Shown: positions 52,901-62,192, counted from the first letter of the stretch. The stretch: DNA of 64,000 nucleotides from DASSUW01 sp963803335 (GCA_963803335.1 CAWDME010000008.1:124001-188000); one strand, 5' to 3'. Notes: generated by a model from the sequence alone, not told the origin. Numbers and translations are program-made.

Positions 52901-54114
52901 GCGGTCACGCACGCCGCCGCGAGCCTGTCGGCGGGCGCCTCGACCACCTGCGCGCCGGTGTGCCGGAGCATGTGCGCCACGCGCGTGCGCGCGGCGAGCA
53001 CGTCGAGCGCCACCGCCTGGGCGCCCACGCCGTGCGCGCTCGCCGGCTCGGTGGCGAGCACCTCGTCGAGGTCGGGATCGCGCACGGTTGCCACGGTCAC
53101 CGAGTGGCGGCGCGTGAGCACCGGGACGGCCTCGGCGAGCGGCCGCGCCGCGCTCTCGTCGAGCAGGTCGCAGAAGATCACCATCAGCGAGCGCTTGGCG
53201 CCCTCGACCGTGCGGAACGCGAGCTCGTAGCTCGGCTCCTCGGCGCGCGGCTGCAGGTCGAGCAGCGCGCGGATGACGGCGTGGCCGCCCGCCCGCCGCG
53301 GTGACAGCCGGCGCCGCACCTCGCGGTCGAACGCCAGCACGCCGGCGCGGTCGCCGAGCACGTCGGCCACGAGCGCAACCGCCACGGCGGCGTCGATCGC
53401 CGCGTCGAGCCGCGTGCGGTCACCGAGCGGCGCGGCCATCAGCCGCCCCGAGTCGATCAGCAGCATCACCTCGCGGTCCTGCTCGACACGGAACTGGTTG
53501 CTCATCGGCCGCTGCATCCGCTCGGTCGCGCGCCAGTTGACCTGGCGGATGTCGTCGTCGGGCTCGTAGTCGCGGATCGACTCGAACTCGGTGCCCAGGC
53601 CGAGCGGCCCGCGCGTGAGCCGGCCGGCCTCGCGGAACTGCCCCTGGCGGACGGCGAGCGCGAGCCGGCGCGCGGCGGGCACGTCCGGATAGACGGTGAC
53701 CTCGTGCTCGCCCGCTGCATCGTGGCGCCAGCGGCCGAGCCCGAACGGCCCCTCGCTGCGCAGCGCCACGGCGCCGAGCGTGTGGTGGCCGCGGCGGCGG
53801 GGGACGAGCGTGGCGTCGAGCTCGCCGTCGCCCTCGCGCGGCTCGAGCTCGAGCGCCGCCGGCGCCGGCTGGCGCAGCCGGACGCGGCCGAGGCCCGCGC
53901 GCTCGGTCTGCACGCGCAGCCGCGCCGCGACCCCGCGCGCTAGATGCTGCGGCACATCGCGCCGGACCTCCGGCGCACGGCGCACCGAGAGCGCGTCGGC
54001 GCCGACCACGCCCGCGAGCAGCACGACCGCGATCGCGCCGATCGCCGGCGACGTCAGTGCCGTGAGGAGCGCGATGCCGGCGAGCACGACCGCGACGCGC
54101 GGCGCGATTCTCAT
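52867..54114 (-). CDS. DUF58 protein (von Willebrand A-like)
   Basis: 415 aa. Two N-terminal helices (AVVLAGIALLTALT; AIAVVLLAGVVGAD), an Ig-like region, then DUF58: GTEFESIRDYEPDDDIRQVNW and the MIDAS-like LLIDSGRLM, where the usual DxSxS is changed to DSGRL. DUF58 partners with MoxR ATPases in protein assembly or maturation. Overlaps the MoxR gene by 4 bp. Confidence 0.87.
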   Translation of the reverse strand: MRIAPRVAVVLAGIALLTALTSPAIGAIAVVLLAGVVGADALSVRRAPEVRRDVPQHLARGVAARLRVQTERAGLGRVRLRQPAPAALELEPREGDGELDATLVPRRRGHHTLGAVALRSEGPFGLGRWRHDAAGEHEVTVYPDVPAARRLALAVRQGQFREAGRLTRGPLGLGTEFESIRDYEPDDDIRQVNWRATERMQRPMSNQFRVEQDREVMLLIDSGRLMAAPLGDRTRLDAAIDAAVAVALVADVLGDRAGVLAFDREVRRRLSPRRAGGHAVIRALLDLQPRAEEPSYELAFRTVEGAKRSLMVIFCDLLDESAARPLAEAVPVLTRRHSVTVATVRDPDLDEVLATEPASAHGVGAQAVALDVLAARTRVAHMLRHTGAQVVEAPADRLAAACVTAYLRAKARGRA

Positions 54115-55040
54115 CTCGGGACCGGCACCTCGCCGAGCGCGGTCCGCACCGCGTCGTTGTCGTCGTAGCGCTCGAGCTCGGCCTCGGGCGTGAGCACGAG
54201 CCGGTGCGCGAGCACGGCGCCGGCCATGCTGCTCACGTCGTCCGGCGTCACGTAGTCGCGGCCGGCGAGGCGCGCCGCCGCCTTGGCGGCGCCGAGCAGG
54301 TGGACGGCGGCGCGCGGGCTGGCGCCCAGCTCCACGCTCGGCAGCGTCCGCGTCCGGCGCACGACGGCGATCACGTAGCGCGCGATCTCATCGTCCACGC
54401 GCGTGGCGTCGACGGCCTCGCGGGCCTCGCGCAGTGCGTCGAGGCCGACCACCGGGCGCACGGCGTCGAGGTCGCCGGGGCCGACGCCGCGGCGCTGGAG
54501 GGCGAGCATGCGGATCTCGTCCTCCTCGTCGGGGTAGCGCACCTGCAGACGCACGAGGAAGCGGTCGAGCTGCGCCTCCGGCAGCGCGTACGTGCCCTCG
54601 TACTCGACCGGGTTCTGCGTCGCGAGCACCAAGAACGGGTCGGGCAGCGGCTCCGGGCGCCCTTCGACCGACACCTGGCGCTCCTGCATCGCCTCCAGCA
54701 GCGCGGCCTGCGTCTTCGGCGGCGTGCGGTTGATCTCGTCGGCGAGCAGCACGTTCGTGAACACCGGCCCGCGCCGGAACGTCAGCTCACCGCCGCGCAG
54801 CGCCACGTTGCCGGTCACGTCCGACGGGAGCATGTCGGGGGTGAACTGCACGCGCCGGAAATCGAGGCCGAGCGCGCGTGAGAGCGCCGCGGCCAGCAGC
54901 GTCTTGGCGACGCCGGGCGGCCCTTCGAGCAGCACGTGGCCGCCGAGCGAGATCGCCGCGAGCGCCGTCGCGGTCATCTGCTCCTGGCCGACGACGACCT
55001 TCTCGACCTCGCCCGCCACCGCCTCGTAGAGCTCGCGCAT
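54111..55040 (-). CDS. MoxR-family AAA+ ATPase
   Basis: 309 aa. Walker A is EGPPGVAKTLLA, Walker B LLADEINRTPPKTQAALLEA, the sensor-1 ATQNP, and the arginine finger/sensor-2 helix region near the end (LEAMQERQVSVEG before it). MoxR ATPases act as chaperones for complex assembly with VWA-domain partners such as the DUF58 protein. GGAGGA precedes the ATG. Confidence 0.93.
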   Translation of the reverse strand: MRELYEAVAGEVEKVVVGQEQMTATALAAISLGGHVLLEGPPGVAKTLLAAALSRALGLDFRRVQFTPDMLPSDVTGNVALRGGELTFRRGPVFTNVLLADEINRTPPKTQAALLEAMQERQVSVEGRPEPLPDPFLVLATQNPVEYEGTYALPEAQLDRFLVRLQVRYPDEEDEIRMLALQRRGVGPGDLDAVRPVVGLDALREAREAVDATRVDDEIARYVIAVVRRTRTLPSVELGASPRAAVHLLGAAKAAARLAGRDYVTPDDVSSMAGAVLAHRLVLTPEAELERYDDNDAVRTALGEVPVPR

Positions 55041-55050
55041 CAGTCCTCCT

Positions 55051-56148
55051 TCATCGCCGGCTCAGCCGGGCCAGCGCCCGGCCCGCGGCGATGCCGTCGT
55101 CGTCCCTGGTGTCTTGCAGTGCCCTCGCCTCCTCGTCGGTCAGCCCAGCGGCGCGCGCCGCCGCGGTCCACGTCTCGGCGTTCGCATCGCGCGGCAGGGC
55201 AGCGCGGCGGGCGAGCCGCTCCCGTCCCGCCGAGCGTACGGCCTCGACCGCCGCCCTGCGGTCGCGCGTACGGGCGAGCGTGGCCGCCAGCGCGTCGACG
55301 TACGCGCGCCGCGGCGGGAACAGCGGCTCGTCCGGCGGCTCGAGCGGCCCGAGCCGGGGCCAGCGCGCCACGATCAGCACCACGCCGCTCAGGCACAGCA
55401 GCACGAGCGCCCAGCGGAACCGCGCCGGCAGCGCGGCGAGCCCGGTCGCATCCCCGTAGCCGTGCGGCCCCTCCACGAACGTGAGCGAGCCGTCGCCGGC
55501 GAGCGCGAGCGCCAGCGTCGCGTTGTCGCCCTCGTCGAGCAGGCGGTTCTGCAGCGGCGACGGGTCGGCGACGAGCGCGATCTCGCCACGGCCGACGCGC
55601 CGCAGCAGCACGATCGGCCCGGCCGCGCCGCCGACGATCGGCAGCGCGTCGCGCCCGGTCTGCCAGTGCCCCTCGGCGGCGGTGCGGATGTCCGCGGCGG
55701 CGCCGGTGAGGCGCGAGGGGACCGCCACGCGCGCCCGGCTCGCCCCGCCCTTCTCCCACGCCAGCGGGGCGCCGAGGCCGCTCAGCCACACGTCCGGCTC
55801 GAGGCCGCCGGCGATCACGCGGCCGCCGCGCTCGGCGAAGCGGCGCAACGCGGTCGCCTGGCCGCGCGTGAACTCGTCGGGGTCGAGCAGCACGACGGTG
55901 CCGGCGCTCGGCAGCGACGCGTCGGACGGCCGCGCGCGCAGCACGCGGACGCGGTGGCCGGACCGCTCGGCGAGCTCGGCCCAGGCGGCGAGGCCGGCGG
56001 GCGAGGTCGCGAACGACGACGACCGCGGGCCCTCCGGGCTCGGCACGAGCGCGTCGATGCCGATCGCGATCACGTTGAGCCCGACGACCAGGACGAGCAG
56101 CCCGAGCAGGAAGCGTGCCTGGAAGCTCTGGGGGAGCAGCCGCTTCAT
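55051..56148 (-). CDS. DUF4350-domain membrane protein
   Basis: 365 aa from ATG 56148. One N-terminal helix (ARFLLGLLVLVVGLNVIAIG), the DUF4350 domain (about 50-200: TVVLLDPDEFTRGQATALRRF), a second helix (FRWALVLLCLSGVVLIVAR), then a cytoplasmic tail. A GATase/ThuA-like fold is typical of the family; function unknown. It is coupled to DUF4129 by ATGA and is 10 bp from moxR. Confidence 0.8.
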   Translation of the reverse strand: MKRLLPQSFQARFLLGLLVLVVGLNVIAIGIDALVPSPEGPRSSSFATSPAGLAAWAELAERSGHRVRVLRARPSDASLPSAGTVVLLDPDEFTRGQATALRRFAERGGRVIAGGLEPDVWLSGLGAPLAWEKGGASRARVAVPSRLTGAAADIRTAAEGHWQTGRDALPIVGGAAGPIVLLRRVGRGEIALVADPSPLQNRLLDEGDNATLALALAGDGSLTFVEGPHGYGDATGLAALPARFRWALVLLCLSGVVLIVARWPRLGPLEPPDEPLFPPRRAYVDALAATLARTRDRRAAVEAVRSAGRERLARRAALPRDANAETWTAAARAAGLTDEEARALQDTRDDDGIAAGRALARLSRR

Positions 56149-57002
56149 CGCATCTCCGCCTGCGCGAGCACGTCCCGCCAGCCCTGCCTGGCCGCCTCGG
56201 CGTCCACCCGCTCGGCGGCGCGGCCCCCGTAGGCGATCTCGTCGAAGCGCGCGCCGACCTCGGCGAACGCGGGCGCCTTGATCGCGCGCGCGACCTCGCC
56301 GGTGGTCAGCGACGGCCGGTACACGAGCACGTGGCGGCGATCGAGCCGCAGCAGCCCGGCCCGGAAGCGCAGGCGCACGGCGCGCTCGAACTCGCCCTCC
56401 GCCTCGGCGCGGTCGGCCATGCGCTCGAGCGCGTGCGGGTCGTCGCTCGCGGGCACCGCGGCCGTGCGCTCGCGCTCGATGGCCAGCGCGCGGCGCCGGA
56501 TCGTGGTGCCGGTCACGCCGCCGGCCGCCAACAGGACCCCACCCGCCAGGATCAGCCACAGCACCAGCGGGCCGCCGGGAACGGTGGTGCCACGATCGTC
56601 GATCCAGTCGAAGACCGGCTGTATGCGGTCGCCGAGCCACTCGAGCGGCTTCTTGAGCGGCTGCGGCAGCTGGGCGCCCTTGAAGCGGCGCTCGTCGAGC
56701 ACCGCGGCGGCGCGGCGCCGGTCCGCGGCCGGCGAGCCCTGCGCCTGCTCACCCACGAGCGCGGCGATCGCCCGCGTGCGCGCCGCAGTTTCCTGCCCGC
56801 GGGCGTCGGCCAGCGCGGCGCGGACGTCGACCGGCCGGCCGTCGACCTCGTCCACGGCCAGCAGCTGGTCACGGGCCTGGCGGTCGGTGGCCGCGCGCGC
56901 GCCGAGAGCGGTCAGCTCGCTGGAGGTGACCGACTCGGCGGCTGCGGTCGCCGGGGCCGCCAGGGCAAGCGTCGCGACGAGGATCGCGACGGACGTCCTC
57001 AC
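56145..57002 (-). CDS. DUF4129-domain membrane protein
   Basis: 285 aa from GTG 57002. A signal peptide (SVAILVATLALAAPATA), an extracytoplasmic region of about 120 residues, one membrane helix (LVLWLILAGGVLLAAGG) and a cytoplasmic DUF4129 C-terminus with RLRFRAGLLRLDRRHVL and SLTTGEVARAIK. Some DUF4129 domains are linked to transglutaminases; none here. Between DUF4350 and the multi-helix gene, overlapping both. Confidence 0.82.
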   Translation of the reverse strand: MRTSVAILVATLALAAPATAAAESVTSSELTALGARAATDRQARDQLLAVDEVDGRPVDVRAALADARGQETAARTRAIAALVGEQAQGSPAADRRRAAAVLDERRFKGAQLPQPLKKPLEWLGDRIQPVFDWIDDRGTTVPGGPLVLWLILAGGVLLAAGGVTGTTIRRRALAIERERTAAVPASDDPHALERMADRAEAEGEFERAVRLRFRAGLLRLDRRHVLVYRPSLTTGEVARAIKAPAFAEVGARFDEIAYGGRAAERVDAEAARQGWRDVLAQAEMR

Positions 57003-57943
57003 GGCGTGGGCGCGGACCCCTCCGGCGGCGCGAACCCGCCACCCGTGTCTGCTGCCGGCCTCGGGGCCGGCGGCGGTGTCGAGCCGGGCTGGCCCGGGCG
57101 CTCGGGGGCCGACTGGAAGCGCGACGCGTCGGCGCCGACGCCCTGCGCCAGCAGTTGCAGGTCGAAGCCCTCGTTGCGCACCCGCAGGTCGTAGTAGATG
57201 ACCGTGATGATCGAGGCCACGAGCGGATACAGGATCGCCAGCAGGATCACGGTCAGCGCCGTGCTCAGCACCGCGTAGGTGAGCTGGCTCATGTCCTCGT
57301 TGGTGGCGATCAGGCCACCGAGGCCGGCGATCACGAGCAGATACAGAACGAACGAGATCAGCGCCAGCACGAGCAGCGTGCCGAACGTGCGCCACCAGTG
57401 CCCGCGTGTGAGCTCCCACGAGCGGCCCATCGCCTGGAACGGGCCGGCGCGCTCGGACACGATCGCTGCGAACGTCACCGACCACTTCACCGACAGGAAG
57501 ATGAAGGGGATGACCAGCACGATGAAGCTGATCCCGAGGCAGATCGAGAGCACGATGTAGGCGACGATCAGCGCCAGCACGCGCGACAGGCCGTAGCGCA
57601 GCGACGGCCCGGCCGCTGCCTCCTCACCGAGGTAGGCCGAGCTGATCACCCGGAAGCAGGCGGCGACGGCCAGCGCGATCGCGACCCCCTGCAACAGGCC
57701 GGCGATGATCGACCCCGCGATCACCGAGCCGTCGCTGGACGTCGTGCCCGTCGCGTTGACGTCGAACGCGTCTTCGTTCGTCGATGCCTGCAGGATCGTC
57801 GCGATGATGGTCAGCGGCACCACCGGCACGAGCACGCACGTGACCAGCGTGCCGAACCGCGCCCGGAGCAACCGGAACCCGGCGTCGAGTACCTCTCCGA
57901 TCGACAGTGGTCGCAGCTGAGGCGTGTACGACGCGCTGGGCAA
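56999..57943 (-). CDS. Multi-helix membrane protein, first gene of the MoxR cluster
   Basis: 314 aa, six predicted helices, and a Pro-rich C-terminal tail (PPPAPRPAADTGGG). LRPLSIGEVLDAGFRLLRARF near the N-terminus and FQAMGRSWELTRGHWWRTF are typical of a membrane domain found near GDPD and DUF58 proteins. Function unknown. The TTG start 57943 is supported by the Shine-Dalgarno AAGGGAGGGA 6 bp upstream; it heads a five-gene coupled operon. Confidence 0.78.
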   Translation of the reverse strand: MPSASYTPQLRPLSIGEVLDAGFRLLRARFGTLVTCVLVPVVPLTIIATILQASTNEDAFDVNATGTTSSDGSVIAGSIIAGLLQGVAIALAVAACFRVISSAYLGEEAAAGPSLRYGLSRVLALIVAYIVLSICLGISFIVLVIPFIFLSVKWSVTFAAIVSERAGPFQAMGRSWELTRGHWWRTFGTLLVLALISFVLYLLVIAGLGGLIATNEDMSQLTYAVLSTALTVILLAILYPLVASIITVIYYDLRVRNEGFDLQLLAQGVGADASRFQSAPERPGQPGSTPPPAPRPAADTGGGFAPPEGSAPTP

Positions 57944-58025
57944 GGTGTCCCTCCCTTAAGCAGAACGAATCCGGCGGCAGGCTAATACCCGTCGCCGGAA
58001 TGCCCAAATCGAGAGCGCTGACCAA

Positions 58026-59009
58026 TCAGCCGAGGGCGCGGCCGTACTGGCGCTCGTAGTACGCGCGGTAGTCGCCGGAGCGGATCGGCTCCCACCACCA
58101 GCGGTTGTCGCGGTACCAGTTCACCGTGCGCTCGAGCCCCTCGGCGAAGCGCACCTGCGCCTCCCAGCCGAGCGCGCGCGCCTTCTCGGAGCCGAGCGAG
58201 TAGCGCCGGTCGTGTCCGGGGCGGTCGGTGACGTACTCGATGAGCGAGTCATCGGCGCCCGTGTACTCGATGATCTTCTTGACGACCTCGATGTTCGGCG
58301 CCTCGTCGGGGCCGCCGACGTTGTAGACCTCGCCCGGCTCGCCGCGCTCGAGCACCGTGCCGATTCCGCGCGCGAAGTCCTCGACGTAGATCCAGTTGCG
58401 GATCTGCATGCCGTCGCCGTACACCGGCAGCTTGTCCCCGTGCAGGGCGTTGAGGACCATCAGCGGGATCAGCTTCTCCGGGTACTGGTACGGGCCGTAG
58501 TTGTTCGAGCCGCGGCAGATCAGCGCCTCGAGACCGTACGTGTGGTGGTAGGAGGCGACGAGCAGGTCGGCGCCGGCCTTCGTCGCGCTGTACGGGGACG
58601 AGGGCTGCAGCGGCGACTGCTCGCTGAACGAGCCCTCTTCGATCGAGCCGTACACCTCGTCGGTCGAGACCTGGACGTAGCGCAGGGCACGCTCGCGAGC
58701 GGTCTCCAGCAGCGTGTAGGTGCCGAGCGCGTGCGTGGTCACGAACGCGTCCGGCTCGGTGATCGAGCGGTCCACGTGCGTCTCGGCGGCGAAGTTGACG
58801 ATCGCGTCGCAGCCCTCGAGCGCGTCGGCGACGGCGGCGGCGTCCTCGATCCCGCCGACCACGAGGCGGACGTCGAGGTCCTGCAGGTTCTCGCGCCTGC
58901 CCGCGTAGGTCAGCTTGTCGAGGACGGTGATCTCGTCGCCCTCGGCGAGCCGGATGCGGACGAAGTTCGAGCCGATGAAGCCGGCGCCACCACAGACGAG
59001 CAGCCTCAC
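58026..59009 (-). CDS. rmlB: dTDP-glucose 4,6-dehydratase RmlB
   Basis: 327 aa extended SDR. GGAGFIGSNFVR (NAD binding), STDEVYGS, and YSATKAGADLLV (Tyr-Lys). SRGSNNYGPYQYPEKLIP in the form CRGSNNYGPYQ is the RmlB signature. It makes dTDP-4-keto-6-deoxyglucose, a precursor of dTDP-rhamnose for cell-wall or surface glycans. GTG start overlaps rmlD's stop (GTGA). Confidence 0.93.
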   Translation of the reverse strand: MRLLVCGGAGFIGSNFVRIRLAEGDEITVLDKLTYAGRRENLQDLDVRLVVGGIEDAAAVADALEGCDAIVNFAAETHVDRSITEPDAFVTTHALGTYTLLETARERALRYVQVSTDEVYGSIEEGSFSEQSPLQPSSPYSATKAGADLLVASYHHTYGLEALICRGSNNYGPYQYPEKLIPLMVLNALHGDKLPVYGDGMQIRNWIYVEDFARGIGTVLERGEPGEVYNVGGPDEAPNIEVVKKIIEYTGADDSLIEYVTDRPGHDRRYSLGSEKARALGWEAQVRFAEGLERTVNWYRDNRWWWEPIRSGDYRAYYERQYGRALG

Positions 59010-59848
59010 GCGGCCACCTCCACACGGGTCAGATGAGCTTTCAGGCCGTCGCGCCACGGCGGCAGCGTGGGCGCATCGGCGCGGGTGTTGTGTAAGACGG
59101 AGAACGCGGGCCGCGGCGCCGGGCGGCCGAGCGCGGCCGTGGTCTGGCGCCGGACGCGGCACGTGATGCCCGTCTCCTCGAAGGTCGCGACCGCCAGGTC
59201 GAACCACGAGCAGCGGCCGCCGCCGGCGACGTGCACCACGCCGGTCGGCCCGCGCTCGGCGATCGCGACGAGCGCGGGCGCCAGGTGCCCGGTGTAGGTC
59301 GGGCAGCCGATCTGGTCGTCGACGACCGCGAGCTCGTCACGCTCGGCGCCGAGGCGGCGCATCGTGTCGACGAAGTTCTTCCCGTGCGGGCCGAACAGCC
59401 ATGCCGACCGCACGATCGCGCTGCGGCCGGCGGCCGCGGCCACGGCGTGCTCGCCGGCCAGCTTGGAGCGCCCGTAGGCGCCCTGCGGCGCGGTCGGCGC
59501 GTCCTCCCGGTACGGCTCGGAGGCGCGGCCGTCGAACACGTAGTCGCTCGACACGTGGACGACCAGCGCGCCGGCCTCGGCCGCGGCCGCCGCGACGTGC
59601 CCGGCGCCGGCGCCGTTGACAGCGGTGGCCTGCGCCTCCGCGGCCTCGGCGCCGTCGACGTCGGTCCAGGCCGCGCAGTTGATGACGGCGTCGGGCCGGG
59701 CGGCGAGCACGGCCGCGCGCACGGCGGCGGCGTCGGTGATGTCCAGGTCGGCCCGGGCGAGGGCGACGGCCTCGTGGCCGGCTTCGCCCGCCGCGGCCAC
59801 GACATCGCGGCCCAGCATGCCCGCGGCCCCCGTCACGAGGAGGCGCAT
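59006..59848 (-). CDS. rmlD: dTDP-4-dehydrorhamnose reductase RmlD
   Basis: 280 aa. TGAAGMLGRDVV (cofactor site), NCAAWTDVDGAE, HVSSDYVFDG, and YGRSKLAGEH (Tyr-Lys) are those of RmlD. It makes dTDP-L-rhamnose, the last step of the pathway. It is upstream of rmlB in the operon. rmlA and rmlC are not in the window; RmlC may be elsewhere. Confidence 0.92.
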   Translation of the reverse strand: MRLLVTGAAGMLGRDVVAAAGEAGHEAVALARADLDITDAAAVRAAVLAARPDAVINCAAWTDVDGAEAAEAQATAVNGAGAGHVAAAAAEAGALVVHVSSDYVFDGRASEPYREDAPTAPQGAYGRSKLAGEHAVAAAAGRSAIVRSAWLFGPHGKNFVDTMRRLGAERDELAVVDDQIGCPTYTGHLAPALVAIAERGPTGVVHVAGGGRCSWFDLAVATFEETGITCRVRRQTTAALGRPAPRPAFSVLHNTRADAPTLPPWRDGLKAHLTRVEVAA

Positions 59849-59855
59849 GCCGACA

Positions 59856-59861
59856 TGAATA
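59856..59861 (-). promoter_or_regulatory. -10 hexamer TATTCA for rmlD-rmlB (leaderless)
   Basis: TATTCA on the minus strand ends 7 bp before ATG 59848. The rmlDB operon would start here. Confidence 0.45.
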
Positions 59862-59885
59862 GCGCACGCGGGGCGATTTCGCGCG

Positions 59886-61151
59886 CTATCCCACCCGAAG
59901 GGCCAGCGACAACTCAAACCGTGCGTCTGGGTCGTCGAGCCGCGAGCCGAACAGCTCGCGCAGCTGGCGGAGGCGGTAGCGGACCGTCTGCGGGTGCACG
60001 CCGAGCTCGGCCGCCACGGCCTGGACCTGCCCCGGGCGGTCGAGCCACGCGCGCAGCGTTTCGGTGAGCCGGGCCCGCGGGCCGTCGGCGAGGCCGTCGA
60101 GCGGCGCGAGGCGGGAAGCGGCGAGGTCAGCGGCGAGGGCGCGGTCGGAGACGAGCAGGAGCGTCGCGAGATGGTCGTCGGCCTCGACAAGACCGCCCGG
60201 GATGCGGCCGGAGGCGGCGAGCCGGTACGTCGCGGCGGCGCGGCGCAGGCTCGACGCGGCCTCCTCCCACGGCACGGCGGGGCCGCGGCTGAGGATGTCC
60301 GGCCCGTCACCGAGCGCGGCGGTGATCTGGCGCCGGCGGCCGGGGGCGTCGGGATCGGGCACGAACACGCAGGCGAGCCCGGCGGCGGCGCCGCCGAGCG
60401 CGCCGAGCCCGATCCGCTGCGCCAGTCGCGTCGCCGTGGCCTCGATGATCTCCTCGCCGGGCACGGCCTCGCCGCCGCCGACGGTCTGCGCGGCCCCGTC
60501 GCCCGCCGTCTGCGCGTTGCCCTCTGCGCTCTCGGCCGCCACCAGCGCCGCGACGCGCTTCGGCAGCGGCCAGCCGGCGGCCTGGGCGGCGGTGCGGATC
60601 GCCTCGGGCGCGGGCGGCGGGTCCTCGGCGAGCAGCCGGATCAGCCGCCGCCGGCGCCGCTGGCTCTCCCCCGCGGCCGCCGACTGCTCCTCGGCATAGC
60701 CGTCGGCCGACTCGGCGGAGATCTCGTCGATGTAGGCGAACATCGCCTCGCCGATCGAGAACAGCGCGTCGGCGGGCAGGCCCGCCTGCTTGCCGGCCTC
60801 GACGAACCGCCGCCACGCCAGCCGGGCGCCGACCCGGTAGGCAGCGAGGAGGGCATCGAGGCTGCGGCCGGCGTGGAACTCGCCGCGGCCGAGGTTCACG
60901 TACGTGTCGCGCGCCCGCGTGACGTCGACGGTCGGGTCGGCGATCATGTCCATGAAGCGCCCGAGCGCGACCTCCACGCCGAGCCGCACCATCTGCCCGA
61001 ACGTGCCTTCCATCGCGCGGGCGTAGTCGGGCACCTCGACGGCGATCGCGGCGATCATCTCGTCCGCGAGGCCGGGCAGCGTCGGCCGCAGCACAGCCGC
61101 CGCCTCGGGCGGCACGGCCGCGAAGGTGGTGCGGGCGGCGGGCGTCGCCAT
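59886..61151 (-). CDS. PucR-family transcriptional regulator
   Basis: 421 aa from ATG 61151. An N-terminal sensor domain (helical, RsbT co-antagonist-like; PDYARAMEGTFGQMVRLGV) and a middle GGDEF-related region end in the PucR HTH: VAAELGVHPQTVRYRLRQLRELFG. PucR-type proteins regulate purine, amino acid or other catabolic genes. A -10 TAGCCT lies 8 bp upstream. Divergent from the desaturase gene, a possible target. Confidence 0.85.
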   Translation of the reverse strand: MATPAARTTFAAVPPEAAAVLRPTLPGLADEMIAAIAVEVPDYARAMEGTFGQMVRLGVEVALGRFMDMIADPTVDVTRARDTYVNLGRGEFHAGRSLDALLAAYRVGARLAWRRFVEAGKQAGLPADALFSIGEAMFAYIDEISAESADGYAEEQSAAAGESQRRRRRLIRLLAEDPPPAPEAIRTAAQAAGWPLPKRVAALVAAESAEGNAQTAGDGAAQTVGGGEAVPGEEIIEATATRLAQRIGLGALGGAAAGLACVFVPDPDAPGRRRQITAALGDGPDILSRGPAVPWEEAASSLRRAAATYRLAASGRIPGGLVEADDHLATLLLVSDRALAADLAASRLAPLDGLADGPRARLTETLRAWLDRPGQVQAVAAELGVHPQTVRYRLRQLRELFGSRLDDPDARFELSLALRVG

Positions 61152-61159
61152 TTGTCCCG

Positions 61160-61228
61160 AGGCTACAGGAAACGGCCGTGGCAACATCCCGAAACCGCGA
61201 GCAACCGGGTGCGGGCTGCGGGTAGGAC
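61160..61228. promoter_or_regulatory. Divergent -10 hexamers for PucR and desaturase genes
   Basis: Minus -10 TAGCCT (61165-61160) lies 8 bp before ATG 61151. Plus -10-like TAGGAC (61223-61228) lies 7 bp before ATG 61236; its last base is off-consensus. Confidence 0.35.
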
Positions 61229-61235
61229 TCAAGTC

Positions 61236-62141
61236 ATGACCGCCCTGCACCGCTGGCTCAACCTCGCCGGCGTCCTGTTGCCGTTCCTCGGCTTCGTGGT
61301 CGCCGTCGTGCTCCTGTGGAACACGCTGGTCGACTGGAGCGATCTCGCGGTGATGCTGATCATGTACGGGATCAGCGGCTACGGGGTGACGCTCGGCTTC
61401 CACCGGTTGCTCACCCACCGGTCGTTCCAGACGTACAAGCCGGTCGAGTACACGCTGGCGATCCTCGGCTCGCTCGCCGTGCAGGGCCCGGTGATCTCGT
61501 GGGTGGCCGACCACCGCAAGCACCACGCGCACACCGACAAGGACGGCGACCCGCACTCCCCGCACGGTCACGGTGGCGGGCTGCGGGGCGCGATCGCCGG
61601 CCTCTGGTACGCGCACATGGGCTGGCTCTTCCACGAGTCCGGCACCTCCGAGCACGCGCGCTACGCGCGCGACCTGCACGAGGATCGCGGCATGCGCGTG
61701 ATTCACAGCACGTTCGGGCTCTGGGTGACGGTCGGGATCCTGATGCCGGCCGCTCTCGGCTACTTGTTCGAGCCGACGCTGGCGGGCGCCGCGAAGGCCG
61801 CGCTGTGGGGCGGGCCGGTGCGGATCTTCGCGCTGCACCACGTGACGTGGTCGATCAACTCGGTCTGCCACTTCTTCGGGACGCGCCGGTTCGCGGTCGA
61901 CGACCACTCGACGAACGTGTTCTGGCTGGCGCTGCTCTCGTTCGGCGAGAGCTGGCATCACAATCACCACACGTTCCCGCGCTCGGCGCGCCACGGCCTG
62001 CGCTGGTGGGAGGTCGACCCGACGGGCTGGATGATTCGCGGCATGCGCCGCATGCGACTCGCGTGGAACGTGGTCGAGATCTCGCCCGAGCGCCAATCCG
62101 AGAAGCTCGCCTCGCCGCCGCGCGTTTCCGCACCCGCGTAA
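61236..62141 (+). CDS. Acyl-CoA/fatty acid desaturase (delta-9 type)
   Basis: 301 aa membrane di-iron enzyme. The three histidine boxes are HRLLTH, HRKHH and HHNHH, and there are four to five predicted helices. It introduces a double bond into fatty acids, adjusting membrane fluidity. The stop codon lies in the first copy of a 28-bp repeat. It is divergent from PucR; cold or fatty-acid control is a guess. Confidence 0.9.
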   Translation: MTALHRWLNLAGVLLPFLGFVVAVVLLWNTLVDWSDLAVMLIMYGISGYGVTLGFHRLLTHRSFQTYKPVEYTLAILGSLAVQGPVISWVADHRKHHAHTDKDGDPHSPHGHGGGLRGAIAGLWYAHMGWLFHESGTSEHARYARDLHEDRGMRVIHSTFGLWVTVGILMPAALGYLFEPTLAGAAKAALWGGPVRIFALHHVTWSINSVCHFFGTRRFAVDDHSTNVFWLALLSFGESWHHNHHTFPRSARHGLRWWEVDPTGWMIRGMRRMRLAWNVVEISPERQSEKLASPPRVSAPA

Positions 62142-62192
62142 GGGGGACTGTCCCCCTTAGCGCGCCCGCGTAAGGGGGACTGTCCCCCTTAG
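62133..62192. repeat. Tandem 28-bp palindromic repeat at the desaturase stop
   Basis: Two identical 28-bp copies (62133-62160 and 62165-62192) with a 4-bp CGCG spacer. Each contains AAGGGGGAC-T-GTCCCCCTT, a 9-bp-arm palindrome centred on one base. The first copy carries the desaturase stop TAA (62139-62141). They can fold into two strong hairpins and may act as terminator or be REP-like. Confidence 0.85.

Noticed and set aside
62133..62192. Start of a CRISPR array
   Set aside because: Only two copies, spacer of 4 bp and perfect internal palindrome; no cas genes nearby.
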